DNA from: Caballeronia fortuita
Lineage (GTDB): Bacteria > Pseudomonadota > Gammaproteobacteria > Burkholderiales > Burkholderiaceae
Length of the DNA: 42,413 nt
Direction of reading: 5' to 3'
Assembly: GCF_001544835.2 (NCBI RefSeq)
Contig: NZ_FCNX02000029.1
Coordinates: 1 to 42,413, forward strand
The notes under the pieces were generated by a model. The model was not told where the DNA came from and searched no databases. It saw only the letters and a program-made list of their open reading frames with translations. Of the stretch, positions 24,021 to 31,110 are shown in pieces (position 1 is the stretch's first letter; each line of letters opens with the position of its first letter). Made by a program: the position numbers and the translations under genes.

Positions 24021-24257
24021 TCACGCATCTGCACCACCATCGTGCGAAGGCTGTGGATAACACATCCGCGCATACCACGCCACCCCGCGCAATGTCAATC
24101 CTTCGCTGCCCGCCCACCAGCCAGCCGTCCACGCTTCCCACGTATGGCCCAGCATCCTGCTGCGCCTGTATGGAATGGTCGGCGCTGCGTCCGTCATGCC
24201 TGCCGCATAGCCATGCCAGTACGCATACCGGGATGGCAGGCTACGGCAGCACGTCAA
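24021..24257 (-). CDS. Small Rmf/CrpP-like protein
   Basis: 78 residues if translation starts at the TTG at 24257, whose region overlaps the Rz1 stop; a longer in-frame reading from 24389 would overlap Rz1 deeply. The body (AYWHGYAAGMTDAAP, PYRRSRMLGHTWEAWTAGWWAGSEG) matches the A-Y-x-x-G ... P-Y ... A-W-x-x-G-W-x-x-G layout of ribosome modulation factor/CrpP-like phage proteins. Two DnaA boxes lie in its 3' end. The start is uncertain. Confidence 0.55.
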   Translation of the reverse strand: MTCCRSLPSRYAYWHGYAAGMTDAAPTIPYRRSRMLGHTWEAWTAGWWAGSEGLTLRGVAWYARMCYPQPSHDGGADA

Positions 24258-24564
24258 TACCTTTCTGCCCACGCACCGCTGCGGACAAATCAGCCTGGCG
24301 CTGCCTGCAATCCGCCAATGCCAGCGCCACGTCCACGTGATTGGAAAGCAGATCAGCCAGGCGGCCAGAAGTAGCGGGGCCAGCATCACTGCACGGCACC
24401 AGCAGACTTGCCCGAATCGTCGGATGCGCCTGCGGCTGCACCACCTGCACGGCCTGCGTTTGCATCGTTCCAGATGCGCAGCCCATCAGCGTCAAGCTGG
24501 CAAACGCCAGAAGCGCCAGCAGCCCCAGCAGCCGCGCTGCCTTCGGTAGTTTGTCGTTCCGCAT
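24241..24564 (-). CDS. Rz1-like outer-membrane spanin lipoprotein
   Basis: 107 residues. The signal peptide MRNDKLPKAARLLGLLALLAF ends in the lipobox LMGC, so Cys29 would be lipidated. It starts inside Rz in a different frame, with about 180 bp of overlap, the classical Rz/Rz1 arrangement. It links to the inner-membrane Rz to fuse the membranes in the last lysis step. Its length is larger than lambda Rz1 (60). Confidence 0.87.
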   Translation of the reverse strand: MRNDKLPKAARLLGLLALLAFASLTLMGCASGTMQTQAVQVVQPQAHPTIRASLLVPCSDAGPATSGRLADLLSNHVDVALALADCRQRQADLSAAVRGQKGIDVLP

Positions 24565-24853
24565 ACTCGCTCACCCGTTTGATAATGGCTTTCTTGAAAT
24601 CGGCCTGTTCGGCCTGGTGTTGTGCTGCCGTATCCGCTGCCACCGATGCAGCCCGCGTATTGGCCAGCGCATCGCTTGCCGCCTGTTGAATGGCAGCCGT
24701 GGCCGCCGTATCGATGGCCGCCGTCTGCTTATCCCATCTCGCCTGGACTTCAGCCTGGCCCGCCACATAGCCCTGGTGATGCTCGCGCCATCCGAACGCC
24801 ACCAGCGCCAGGATGGCCAGCAGGACCGCCACGCCCTTCGCGTAAATGCTCAT
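24386..24853 (-). CDS. Rz-like inner-membrane spanin
   Basis: 155 residues, as lambda Rz (153). The N-terminal transmembrane segment (GVAVLLAILALVAFGW, residues 7-22) is followed by a long periplasmic Ala/Gln-rich coiled coil (QAEVQARWDKQTAAIDTAATAAIQQ...). The stop falls within Rz1. Part of the lysis cassette between lysozyme and terminase. Confidence 0.9.
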   Translation of the reverse strand: MSIYAKGVAVLLAILALVAFGWREHHQGYVAGQAEVQARWDKQTAAIDTAATAAIQQAASDALANTRAASVAADTAAQHQAEQADFKKAIIKRVSEYAERQTTEGSAAAGAAGASGVCQLDADGLRIWNDANAGRAGGAAAGASDDSGKSAGAVQ

Positions 24854-25038
24854 TACGCTGCCGCCTTAGCCTTGCGCGCTTCCTTCACTGCCAGGACAGC
24901 CGCAACGACAATAGCCACGCCCACGTAAAGGCACGGAAACAGGTAGGGGCTTCGGTGATTGGTTGCGTCCGAAAACCCGCCGAAATAAACGACGGGAAGG
25001 GCGGCGATATCAAGAAGCGTCTTCAGAAGTTTTTTCAC
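24853..25038 (-). CDS. Small membrane protein of the lysis cassette
   Basis: 61 residues with a hydrophobic N-terminal stretch (LLDIAALPVVYFGGF) and a clear transmembrane helix (YVGVAIVVAAVLAVKEA), then a basic end (KEARKAKAAA). It shares a base with the Rz start. A holin-like or antiholin-like role is possible but not shown by the sequence. Confidence 0.7.
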   Translation of the reverse strand: MKKLLKTLLDIAALPVVYFGGFSDATNHRSPYLFPCLYVGVAIVVAAVLAVKEARKAKAAA

Positions 25039-25070
25039 AGTCAGCCTTTATGGTTATGAAAATGGGCAGG

Positions 25071-25313
25071 CTAGATAGCCTCACCCTGAACAATCGGAAA
25101 CTCCACCACCTGGTCTTCCGGCACGAACGCCAGAAGCGCATCGAACGCCCAGCAGCAGAAGCCCAGCCACAGTTCGAACGGAACGAACTTCGCGCACGCG
25201 AAAACCGTTTCATCGTCCTGAACACCCATCCAAACAGGCACGCCGCAAATCGTGCCTTCATGGGTTGCGCCGGTCAGCTTCGCGGCTTCCTTCGAAATGA
25301 ATAAGCGCATCAC
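25071..25313 (-). CDS. Hypothetical protein overlapping the lysozyme stop
   Basis: 80 residues (GTG start at 25313, or ATG at 25310, both overlapping the lysozyme stop). N-terminal LFISKEAAKLTGATHEGTICGVPVWMG, then a hydrophobic aromatic segment LWLGFCCWAFDALLAFVP that could span or line a membrane. No family recognised. Confidence 0.68.
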   Translation of the reverse strand: MMRLFISKEAAKLTGATHEGTICGVPVWMGVQDDETVFACAKFVPFELWLGFCCWAFDALLAFVPEDQVVEFPIVQGEAI

Positions 25314-25783
25314 GCCACCGCCGTTTCGAAAGTGGCTTTCTCAGCAGCACGTCGCGCAGACAGGCCATTGGAAACCACAAGCTGTTTCGTATGCGGATCG
25401 CGCACCTTGTTCCAGACAAGGAACTGGCCAGCAGCGCCCGCATAGTCGCGGTTATTCAGCTTTTGCAGCAGAGTGCTGGAAGCGAAATTGCCAGCGCCGA
25501 TATTGAAGACCAGGGAAACCAGCGCATCGAACTGGTTCTGGTTCAGCGGGACTTTCACGCTGTTAAGAATCGGCTGTTCGGCCTTTCGGTACAGGTCGCC
25601 ATCGAAGTTCGCCTGCGCTGTCGCCAGCGTGATTTGGCGGCCCACACGAACTTCCGGACCCGTATGGCCCCAGCCATCGGTAGGAACGCCAGCAGGGCAC
25701 AGATAGCCCACCAAACGCAGTTCTTCCGTGGCCTTGATGCGGTCCACGCAGGATTGGCTTGCGATCAGGTTATTTACAGCCAC
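25310..25783 (-). CDS. Endolysin, GH24 (T4-type lysozyme)
   Basis: 157 residues. Catalytic region KATEELRLVGYLCPAGVPTDGWGHTG: Glu20, Cys29 and Thr35 fit the E-8aa-D/C-5aa-T pattern of phage lysozymes, with Cys in place of the usual Asp. C-terminal half: PLNQNQFDALVSLVFNIGAGNFASSTLL, typical of the family. No signal or SAR helix, so it needs a holin to reach the murein. A GAAAG-TGG-CTTTC copy overlaps its last codons. Confidence 0.95.
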   Translation of the reverse strand: MAVNNLIASQSCVDRIKATEELRLVGYLCPAGVPTDGWGHTGPEVRVGRQITLATAQANFDGDLYRKAEQPILNSVKVPLNQNQFDALVSLVFNIGAGNFASSTLLQKLNNRDYAGAAGQFLVWNKVRDPHTKQLVVSNGLSARRAAEKATFETAVA

Positions 25784-26031
25784 TTGAATTTCCCCTTGAA
25801 CTTACGCAGGAAGTAATGGCGAATCCCCAGCATTGCGAACGTCACCAGCAGGACCGTAAAGGCCGCCTGGTTATCGCTGGGCTGTTTCGCCACGGAAAAA
25901 CTGGCCATCGCGATGACGGCATAAATGGCTTTGCCGATCACGCCGTCATTTACACTTCGGGACATACCGCACCACACGGCCCACACGATCAGGATGGATG
26001 CGGCGCACACGTTGATTGCGGCTGTGGTCAC
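25774..26031 (-). CDS. Holin-like membrane protein
   Basis: 85 residues with three hydrophobic stretches: INVCAASILIVWAVWCGM, VIGKAIYAVIAMASFSV and FTVLLVTFAMLGIRHYFL, ending with basic KFKGKFKW. Size, basic tail and overlap with the lysozyme gene fit a class I holin, but the neighbouring 26028-26348 product is an equal candidate; they may form a holin/antiholin pair. Confidence 0.75.
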   Translation of the reverse strand: MTTAAINVCAASILIVWAVWCGMSRSVNDGVIGKAIYAVIAMASFSVAKQPSDNQAAFTVLLVTFAMLGIRHYFLRKFKGKFKWL

Positions 26032-26348
26032 TTGTCACCCCCGAAACGGGCTTTCACCAGGCTCCACAAATCGGCATCGCGGATAGCCCGCTGGATTGCC
26101 GACAGCATCGAACCGCCGAACGCGCCAAGCAGGAAGCCCACGCCACCGGCTGATTCCGGCTCGATGTGGAAATAGCGCGCTGCCATTCCCGTAAGGAAGT
26201 AACCGCAGGCCACGCCCGTAAGCACGAACACAGCGAAACCGCGTCGCGTCTTCAGTTCGTCGTGGAATGGCACAGCGACCAGGGCGCCGACAAGGGCAGC
26301 AGCGGCCCACTCGAACCCAGGGAAGTGCTTGTGCAGGAAGTCATACAT
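26028..26348 (-). CDS. Holin-like membrane protein
   Basis: 106 residues. Three predicted helices: FEWAAAALVGALVAVPF, GFAVFVLTGVACGYFLTGMA and AGGVGFLLGAFGGSMLSAI, with a basic end. This topology is usual for a phage holin family in Burkholderia- and Pseudomonas-type phages. A degenerate copy of the late element (26432-26448) lies 84 bp upstream of its start. Confidence 0.75.
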   Translation of the reverse strand: MYDFLHKHFPGFEWAAAALVGALVAVPFHDELKTRRGFAVFVLTGVACGYFLTGMAARYFHIEPESAGGVGFLLGAFGGSMLSAIQRAIRDADLWSLVKARFGGDK

Positions 26349-26817
26349 ACGCGGCAGCCCCGCGCGATTTGTTAGGCATGCTCATGGCCCCATGTGGAAT
26401 GGTGGCCAGATTGTCGGCGTGTTCCGCGATAGATTCCCCGTGTGGGTTTCTCGGCGGACGCCCACCACGGTTTCCCGTGCAGTTCGGCAGATGCAGGCAT
26501 TCGCCGCCGAACGCATCCACCATCCGCTGGGCTTCTTCCTGGCCCAGCACGTCGATAAGCGCATGGCCGCCACGGAACCGCTTAGGCACATAGACCGAAA
26601 TGCGGATGGATTGGCGGCCAGGCTTCCCAGCCCGATAAGCGGTAGGCCAGTTACGAACCAAATACAAGGCTCGTTCCTCGCCAATCACGTCCGCCACGTC
26701 CCGCAGCGTCCCCGGTAGATTCATGCCGTACCCCAATTCGGTAATTTTTTCCGCGTGTGGGTATTGTACGCCCGCTTCGGTCGAAATTACCGTTTTGGGT
26801 GGCACGGGGAGCGCCAA
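26341..26817 (-). CDS. Conserved late-operon leader protein, Mor-like repeats
   Basis: 158 residues. Two similar halves, DVIGEERALYLV...ISVYVPKR and DVLGQEEAQRMVDAFGGECLHLP, resemble the dimerization motif of Mor/Ner-type activators (IGGxxA..LV...GG..IYVP), but there is no clear HTH after them, so a regulator function is only possible. First gene of the late block, after a 197-bp AT-rich leader. Confidence 0.62.
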   Translation of the reverse strand: MALPVPPKTVISTEAGVQYPHAEKITELGYGMNLPGTLRDVADVIGEERALYLVRNWPTAYRAGKPGRQSIRISVYVPKRFRGGHALIDVLGQEEAQRMVDAFGGECLHLPNCTGNRGGRPPRNPHGESIAEHADNLATIPHGAMSMPNKSRGAAAYV

Positions 26818-27014
26818 ACCTAGACTTTTGTTTTAGTGGATATAGTGGTTATTATCGATAATCTACTTATACCCTAGTCATCCTATTTTCTATCTACTTT
26901 CCTATTAATCCTCCACATCCTTCCAGAGTAGTAGAGAACCTATATAGGATAAGGGTTTGGAGTTGGGGAGCGTCGTTTTTTAGTGCTGCCAAGTCGTTCC
27001 AAACCCTACCCAAA
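26818..27014. other. AT-rich leader of the late operon
   Basis: 197 noncoding bases, far more AT-rich than the rest, just upstream of the first late gene. It contains the perfect palindromes ATTATCGATAAT (near 26853) and CCTATATAGG (near 26940), and the direct repeat AATAGGA on the leftward strand. It most likely holds the late promoter, but no copy of the 17-bp element or of the TTGTGT family is present here. Confidence 0.6.
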
Positions 27015-27614
27015 TCAGCGAACCGTGAAAATCAATCGCCCGCCGTATTTCTTCGAAACGAACCCCGCTTCACGCAGCACCGTGCCCACCGCGCGCGCCT
27101 CGGTCCCGCTGGGTTCGCGCTCGAAAATGTGGCGGAACACTTCGGATGCGGTGGCGAAGACTTTTTCCTGGTCCGCCGCCCACGCCCGCACGCGGTTGTA
27201 GATTTCCGCGCTGTTTTCCAGGCCCAGGTAACCGTCCGTGGCGGGGTTGCGGCGCCGGAACATGGTGCGGCCATTGGAGCGGTAAGCAACCCAGCCAGCA
27301 GCCCGCAGCGCCGCCGCCATCGTGCGCAGTTCGGCGGTGTTGGCGTCGCGCCCGTAGATGGCCGCGTAAGCCTCTGGCGCCGTGGTTAGCTCCACCTGGC
27401 TGCCTTCGGTCGTGAAATGCTCCAGGACGCGATCAGGATTGACGGGCTGGTATGGCTCACGCGAACGGCGCGCGGTGGGCTGCGGTGCGCGCTTGGCGGC
27501 TTCCAGAATGGCCAAGGCAGCCAGGATGCCATCCGCCGTAACGGCGCCCACCATCACGTCATCGCGATATAGCAGGCTGTTGGCTTCAATAATCAGGTCT
27601 TCGATTGTGCGCAT
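27015..27614 (-). CDS. Protein with two winged-helix-like domains
   Basis: 199 residues from MRTIEDLIIEANSLLYRDD at 27614. The C-terminal two thirds hold two similar modules: ...RTMAAALRAAGWVAYRSNGRTMFRR and ...RAVGTVLREAGFVSKKYGGRLIFTV. The second ends in KYGGRLIF, nearly the same as the C-terminus of the primase-helicase (KYGGRLVF). These look like DNA-binding winged helices related to that domain. Function unknown; the last gene before the late leader. Confidence 0.75.
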   Translation of the reverse strand: MRTIEDLIIEANSLLYRDDVMVGAVTADGILAALAILEAAKRAPQPTARRSREPYQPVNPDRVLEHFTTEGSQVELTTAPEAYAAIYGRDANTAELRTMAAALRAAGWVAYRSNGRTMFRRRNPATDGYLGLENSAEIYNRVRAWAADQEKVFATASEVFRHIFEREPSGTEARAVGTVLREAGFVSKKYGGRLIFTVR

Positions 27615-27820
27615 GTGTTGTGTACGTGATTTGTTGATGAACAATCCGCCCTAGAACGTTGAGTATCAGAGGGTATGTAGATAATAGCGGATACACATAT
27701 GGGAAGCAATGGCACTAAAGGAACCTGTTTTTCGCGGTTTGTTTCTTCCCGTTGGCTCCCATACGGGTAGCGCAATATGGGCATGCCCAATGTTCTAGCG
27801 TTGTTTTCAAGCAACAAAAA
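27615..27820. other. Noncoding region upstream of the winged-helix gene
   Basis: About 200 bases without a supported gene; contains the palindrome TGGGCATGCCCA (27778-27789). The winged-helix gene is presumably expressed from here, though I find no convincing -35/-10 pair. Confidence 0.5.
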
Positions 27821-27839
27821 AGCCACCCAATGGGTGGCT
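27815..27839 (-). terminator. Leftward terminator after the small membrane ORF
   Basis: Stem AGCCACCC / GGGTGGCT with a 3-base loop followed by a T tract on the leftward strand. It ends the accessory unit that contains 27871-28652. Confidence 0.85.
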
Positions 27840-27870
27840 GTGTATGTGAGGGTGGTAGTGGGTGGCTAGA

Positions 27871-27957
27871 TCATCTGTATTGAACCCACGAAATCGCGGC
27901 AGCCAGGCAAAGCAGGGCGGCCACCGCTGCGAATTGTTCAAGGCGCTGGCGGCTCAT
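27871..27957 (-). CDS. 28-residue single-span membrane peptide
   Basis: Translates as MSRQRLEQFAAVAALLCLAA followed by AISWVQYR: a basic N-terminus, one hydrophobic helix and a basic end. The ATG overlaps the stop of the preceding gene (ATGA) and a terminator follows 32 bp later, which supports a real gene despite its size. Function unknown. Confidence 0.6.
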   Translation of the reverse strand: MSRQRLEQFAAVAALLCLAAAISWVQYR

Positions 27958-28652
27958 TTGCCAGCCTTGCGCGCAGCCTGCCAAATCTGCCAGGCCACGT
28001 TCTGCTTGTTATCGAATGACAGAAACCCGTTCGCTTCTATGTACGCGGCTTCGAACTGTTCGTTTTCGTCCACCAGCACATCATCCGAACTCGCCCCCGC
28101 TGCGTCGATAGCACCGGAAGCGTAGAGTTCTGTTCCGACAGGAAGGTCTTGCTTCAAGAGCTTGACGGCAATGCCCCCGCTCACGAAGTGAGATTCTGTT
28201 ATGACCGCCACCGGCTTCGCCCCCGCTGTGTCGGCGATGCCTTGCGCACTTGCAGCGTGCTTCAGGAATAGGTTGAGCATGATCTCTTGTTGCGCGTCGC
28301 TCATCACGAAACCCACATCGCGCGAGAAGTCGGTAACGAAGCGGCGCGCGTGATCCTTCAGCGACGGCTTCGCTGTGTCGGCGATGGCCGGGGCGCACGC
28401 TGGGGACTGGTAATCGTTGATGCGCTTTTCCAGATATCTGATTCTCTCGCGTAGCGCGTACTCTGTGTCTGCCGACGCCTGCGCATTCGTCACGCTGAAA
28501 ATCCGCTGGCTCACCAGGTCCAGGACCGATTCGCGGCGGATAACGCCGTGGCCGTCGATATCGCCCACCTGGCGCACGCCACACAGCGCCGTGTGCAGTT
28601 CGCGCAGCGCGCCTTCCACTGCGGTTTTCTGTTCTTCCGTCATCTTAATCAC
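27954..28652 (-). CDS. Modular hypothetical accessory protein
   Basis: 232 residues with recognisable recurrent phage modules but no known function: an N-terminal helix (EEQKTAVEGALRELHTAL), a coiled-coil part (LRERIRYLEKRINDYQ), linkers built from ADTA/IDAAG repeats, a PVAVITESHFVSGGIAVKLL...LPVGTELYA module, and the C-terminal QFEAAYIEANGFLSFDNKQN. The linker repeats correspond to a duplicated GCTGTGTCGGCGATG at DNA level, marking sites of domain shuffling. Confidence 0.78.
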   Translation of the reverse strand: MIKMTEEQKTAVEGALRELHTALCGVRQVGDIDGHGVIRRESVLDLVSQRIFSVTNAQASADTEYALRERIRYLEKRINDYQSPACAPAIADTAKPSLKDHARRFVTDFSRDVGFVMSDAQQEIMLNLFLKHAASAQGIADTAGAKPVAVITESHFVSGGIAVKLLKQDLPVGTELYASGAIDAAGASSDDVLVDENEQFEAAYIEANGFLSFDNKQNVAWQIWQAARKAGK

Positions 28653-28879
28653 CCCGCCAAACTCGCAGCCAGGCTGCGAAGGTTCGTCAAAATCGTGTAG
28701 CTGTCCACCATCCCAGCCGCGCCCGCAATCCGCTGAATCTCGCCGCGCTCCACGCGCATCATGGTATTGCCCGCCTGGATCATAACGGACCCATCGAACG
28801 ACGAAACGCCCATGATAACCACGGCCACGGGCTGCGGTTTGCCGATACGTCCAGCCGAACTTCGTTTAAACACCTGCAT
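28649..28879 (-). CDS. Small hypothetical protein
   Basis: 76 residues from MQVFKRSSAGRIGKPQPV at 28879. The start is preceded by a GGGG Shine-Dalgarno placed in the loop of a 5-bp hairpin (28881-28894). Beta-rich sequence VAVVIMGVSSFDGSVMIQAGNTMMRV; no function recognised. Confidence 0.72.
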   Translation of the reverse strand: MQVFKRSSAGRIGKPQPVAVVIMGVSSFDGSVMIQAGNTMMRVERGEIQRIAGAAGMVDSYTILTNLRSLAASLAG

Positions 28880-28880
28880 A

Positions 28881-28894
28881 TCATCCCCCGATGA
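28881..28894 (-). promoter_or_regulatory. Shine-Dalgarno hairpin (copy A)
   Basis: Leftward RNA TCATC-GGGG-GATGA: a 5-bp stem with the Shine-Dalgarno as loop, one base before the ATG at 28879. Confidence 0.65.
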
Positions 28895-28948
28895 ATTCAG
28901 CCAAGCACCTGCCTGGCTGCCAAACAAACTTCGATTAAAACGTTTATG

Positions 28949-29293
28949 TCAAACGCCCCGCAAATCCGCCAGCACGCCCAGCAGGTTGTCCAGGTTCCTC
29001 CGCATCGCATCGCGCACGTGCAGGGCTTCACCACGCTGGCCTGCGCCGTTTTTCGTGCAGTTAGCCATGCCGATGGCCACGGCCTGAGGCATGCGCGTGG
29101 CGTTCGCCACGGCCACCGGGCGCGGGTCGATATAGCGCCCCGTGCCGTCCACGCTGTACGCCATGAACATGCCGCCCATCGCGACCACATGCGATTCACG
29201 GCCCACATCGCCCAGCGACGCCAGCGCGGCCTGGCTCCGCTCGATAATGGTTTTCGTGTCCGCGATCAAACTGGCCTTCGTTAGTGTTTTCAT
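28949..29293 (-). CDS. Hypothetical protein
   Basis: 114 residues, start at 29293 directly after a Shine-Dalgarno hairpin (29294-29307). Helical with SLIADTKTIIERSQAALASL and a central VDGTGRYIDPRPVAVANATR segment seen in other small phage proteins. No known function. Confidence 0.75.
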   Translation of the reverse strand: MKTLTKASLIADTKTIIERSQAALASLGDVGRESHVVAMGGMFMAYSVDGTGRYIDPRPVAVANATRMPQAVAIGMANCTKNGAGQRGEALHVRDAMRRNLDNLLGVLADLRGV

Positions 29294-29307
29294 CTATCCC
29301 CCGATAG
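29294..29307 (-). promoter_or_regulatory. Shine-Dalgarno hairpin (copy B)
   Basis: Leftward RNA CTATC-GGGG-GATAG, 5-bp stem, abutting the ATG of 28949-29293. Compared with copy A the two outer base pairs differ but still pair. Confidence 0.7.
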
Positions 29308-29338
29308 CGTTTTAAGTAGTCCTACCATTTCAGTGCTT

Positions 29339-29359
29339 AAGCCCGCACGCGGCGGGCTT
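29339..29359 (-). terminator. Weak terminator-like hairpin
   Basis: Stem AAGCCCGC / GCGGGCTT with 5-base loop after the 29367-29627 gene, but without a T run on the leftward strand. Confidence 0.35.
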
Positions 29360-29366
29360 CGTTCGT

Positions 29367-29627
29367 TCAGTTCTTGCGGATCAATAAATCAGCCAGCGGG
29401 GTTTCCTCGCACGGCTCGAAGTCTTCGCCGCGCACCGTTTCCATGCACGCCACATCAATGGCGCGTTTCCAATCCGCGCAAGCTGAGTAATTCACGGCGC
29501 GCGTATTTTCACGGCTGTACGTAAGGCCAAGTTTTTTGCATGCCAGGAAACCAGCGCGTTCTTCCGTGCCAGCCAATTGGTTTGCGACGTGGGCTCCGTT
29601 GTGGATGACTGCGTGAAGGGTCTTCAT
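29367..29627 (-). CDS. Small hypothetical protein
   Basis: 86 residues from MKTLHAVIHNGAHVANQLAGTEER at 29627, downstream of promoter-operator site 2. Body: AGFLACKKLGLTYSRENTRAVNYSACADWKRAIDVACMETV, with several Cys. No family recognised. An in-frame extension upstream would run across the promoter, so it is not used. Confidence 0.72.
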   Translation of the reverse strand: MKTLHAVIHNGAHVANQLAGTEERAGFLACKKLGLTYSRENTRAVNYSACADWKRAIDVACMETVRGEDFEPCEETPLADLLIRKN

Positions 29628-29660
29628 GGTCTGCCTCGCTTGTTCGTTATCGATGGCTCG

Positions 29661-29690
29661 ATTATAAAGTGTTTCCTTTTGCAAACACAA
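29661..29690 (-). promoter_or_regulatory. Promoter-operator of the TTGTGT family (site 2)
   Basis: Leftward: TTGTGT, 18-bp spacer, TATAAT (a perfect -10). The spacer carries TGTTTGCAAAAGGAAACA (29670-29687). It stands 34 bp before the gene 29367-29627. Confidence 0.85.
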
Positions 29691-29700
29691 GCACTTTATT

Positions 29701-29731
29701 AAAAAAGCCGCTTCGAACTGAAAGCGGCTTT
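29701..29731 (-). terminator. Leftward terminator after the HNH gene
   Basis: Stem AAAGCCGCTT / AAGCGGCTTT with an 8-base loop and a T run on the leftward strand; its right arm overlaps a GAAAG-CGG-CTTTC copy. Confidence 0.85.
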
Positions 29732-29755
29732 CGTGGTGGCATCCAGGCATGGCGT

Positions 29756-30628
29756 CTATAGATGGAGTATCCATTCGCGCGGCTCAGTCAGTATCATTCG
29801 GTTAGACTTGCTCGCATTTATGGCGCCAGGCAACAATTGTACGTTTGCCGACCAGTGCAGCCCGCACGCATCCTTCGCCCGCAGCGGGATCATATGGTCT
29901 ACATGCCAGATTACCCCTGTTAGCTCGCGTCTAATCCTACAAAGCAGCGCGGCCTCTTCCATCACGAATTCGTCTAACTCGCCATACCAGGCCGGGATGG
30001 CCCTGAGCTTTGCTGCGCGTCTCCTTGTAGCGTAATGAACGTACCTTTCTTTGTTGTCGCGCATGTATTGCGCCATGTAGGAGGAAATCCATGTCCTTCG
30101 TTTCGCGCGGTCTGCCTTCTTTTCCTCTGCGCTTCTGCTTCTGTATCGACTCAATTGTTTATCCCTCTGCCTAGCATTCACGGACTCTCGGTTATCGACC
30201 ACCCATTTCCGCGTCCTCGCCCTTTTGCACTGGATGCACTGTCGATCAGAAGTGATTCGTTCGCAAAGATGGCCATTCACGCATTGGCAGCCAGTGAAGT
30301 AATGCCTAAGCCCGCGATCAAGTGCCGTTCTACGGTCCAATACATGCAACAAAATGCATAACTGTTCTGCTGGCACAGCAGCTTTAGCCCGTTTGATCGG
30401 CTCCGGTCTTTTCTTTGCCATCCTTTCGCGCGCTTCAGATCGGAAGCGGTCCGGGTCCGATTGGTAGCGTGCGGCGCTTTTTTCGTTTGAGCATTGAATG
30501 CATGTAAGCGCGGCCACGTTTCTTTCCGAAACATGCCCGCGCTTACACGGCTTCCCCGTGAAATACCGTTTCAACCCCCGCGCAATCGAATCTGCCCGCG
30601 AAATGATTTCCTGCTGCACTCTTAGCAC
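29756..30628 (-). CDS. HNH endonuclease, paralog of the terminase-adjacent one
   Basis: 290 residues. The zinc module GLKRYFTGKPCKRGHVSERN appears at the start and again, degenerate, as GLRHYFTGCQCVNGHLCER near residue 85, so it was duplicated. The C-terminal HNH (WHVDHMIPLRAKDACGLH, NVQLLPGAINASKSN) closely matches that of 22155-22802. Base composition is more AT-rich and the codon use less biased than its neighbours, which suggests a recent insertion of a homing-type gene. Isolated between terminators/promoters. Confidence 0.85.
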   Translation of the reverse strand: MLRVQQEIISRADSIARGLKRYFTGKPCKRGHVSERNVAALTCIQCSNEKSAARYQSDPDRFRSEARERMAKKRPEPIKRAKAAVPAEQLCILLHVLDRRTALDRGLRHYFTGCQCVNGHLCERITSDRQCIQCKRARTRKWVVDNRESVNARQRDKQLSRYRSRSAEEKKADRAKRRTWISSYMAQYMRDNKERYVHYATRRRAAKLRAIPAWYGELDEFVMEEAALLCRIRRELTGVIWHVDHMIPLRAKDACGLHWSANVQLLPGAINASKSNRMILTEPREWILHL

Positions 30629-30725
30629 TCCTATTCGTGGATGTGAGAACGGCAGACGGTTAGATGCGTTTAAAAACGCAACGAACGGTCTGCCCTACCG
30701 ATGCCCGCCGAAGCGGGCGCGGTGA

Positions 30726-30989
30726 TTACTTCGCGGTAAGGTAAATCGTTTCGCCCTGCTTTGCGTGCTTGCCCATCGAAATGATGGCCGCCGACGATGC
30801 CGGGTAGGTCTTGCCCATGTAGTTCTGGCGCAGCAGCTTCGAAGCGCAGATAACGCCCACATTGAAATCATCGCCGTGGTCACTGGCCAGGCGAATAGCG
30901 CGCGTCAGGTTCGTTTTGCCGCAGCAGTCGCAGACCGGATAGTCCGAAGTGCCGATAACTTTGTAACGTGCGCCCTTGATGAATTCCAT
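30726..30989 (-). CDS. Small hypothetical zinc-ligand protein
   Basis: 87 residues. The start MEFIKGARYKVIG at 30989 follows promoter-operator site 3. Contains SDYPVCDCCGKTNLTRAIRLASDHGD, a CxxC-type knuckle, and VGVICASKLLRQNYMG. No named family. A longer reading upstream would cross the promoter. Confidence 0.75.
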   Translation of the reverse strand: MEFIKGARYKVIGTSDYPVCDCCGKTNLTRAIRLASDHGDDFNVGVICASKLLRQNYMGKTYPASSAAIISMGKHAKQGETIYLTAK

Positions 30990-31020
30990 TTCGTTACCCC
31001 GTTGCGTTGTCGATGGAGTA

Positions 31021-31049
31021 ACTATAAGTGTCTCCAAAAGCAAACACAA
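31021..31049 (-). promoter_or_regulatory. Promoter-operator of the TTGTGT family (site 3)
   Basis: Leftward: TTGTGT, 17-bp spacer, TATAGT. Dyad TGTTTGCTTTTGGAGACA with one changed base in one arm. Lies just after a terminator and 32 bp before 30726-30989. A perfect GCGTTTAAACGC palindrome is next to it (31059-31070). Confidence 0.85.
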
Positions 31050-31070
31050 GCACTAACTGCGTTTAAACGC

Positions 31071-31095
31071 AAAAAAAGCCACACGAAGGTGGCTT
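31071..31095 (-). terminator. Leftward terminator after the 31111-31359 gene
   Basis: Stem AAGCCAC / GTGGCTT with 6-base loop followed by seven T on the leftward strand. Confidence 0.85.
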
Positions 31096-31110
31096 ACTCG
31101 ATAGTGGCTT

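Noticed and set aside
27593..27826. Reading frame of 77 codons, leftward
   Set aside because: Overlaps the start of the winged-helix gene and the palindrome/terminator region; no Shine-Dalgarno.
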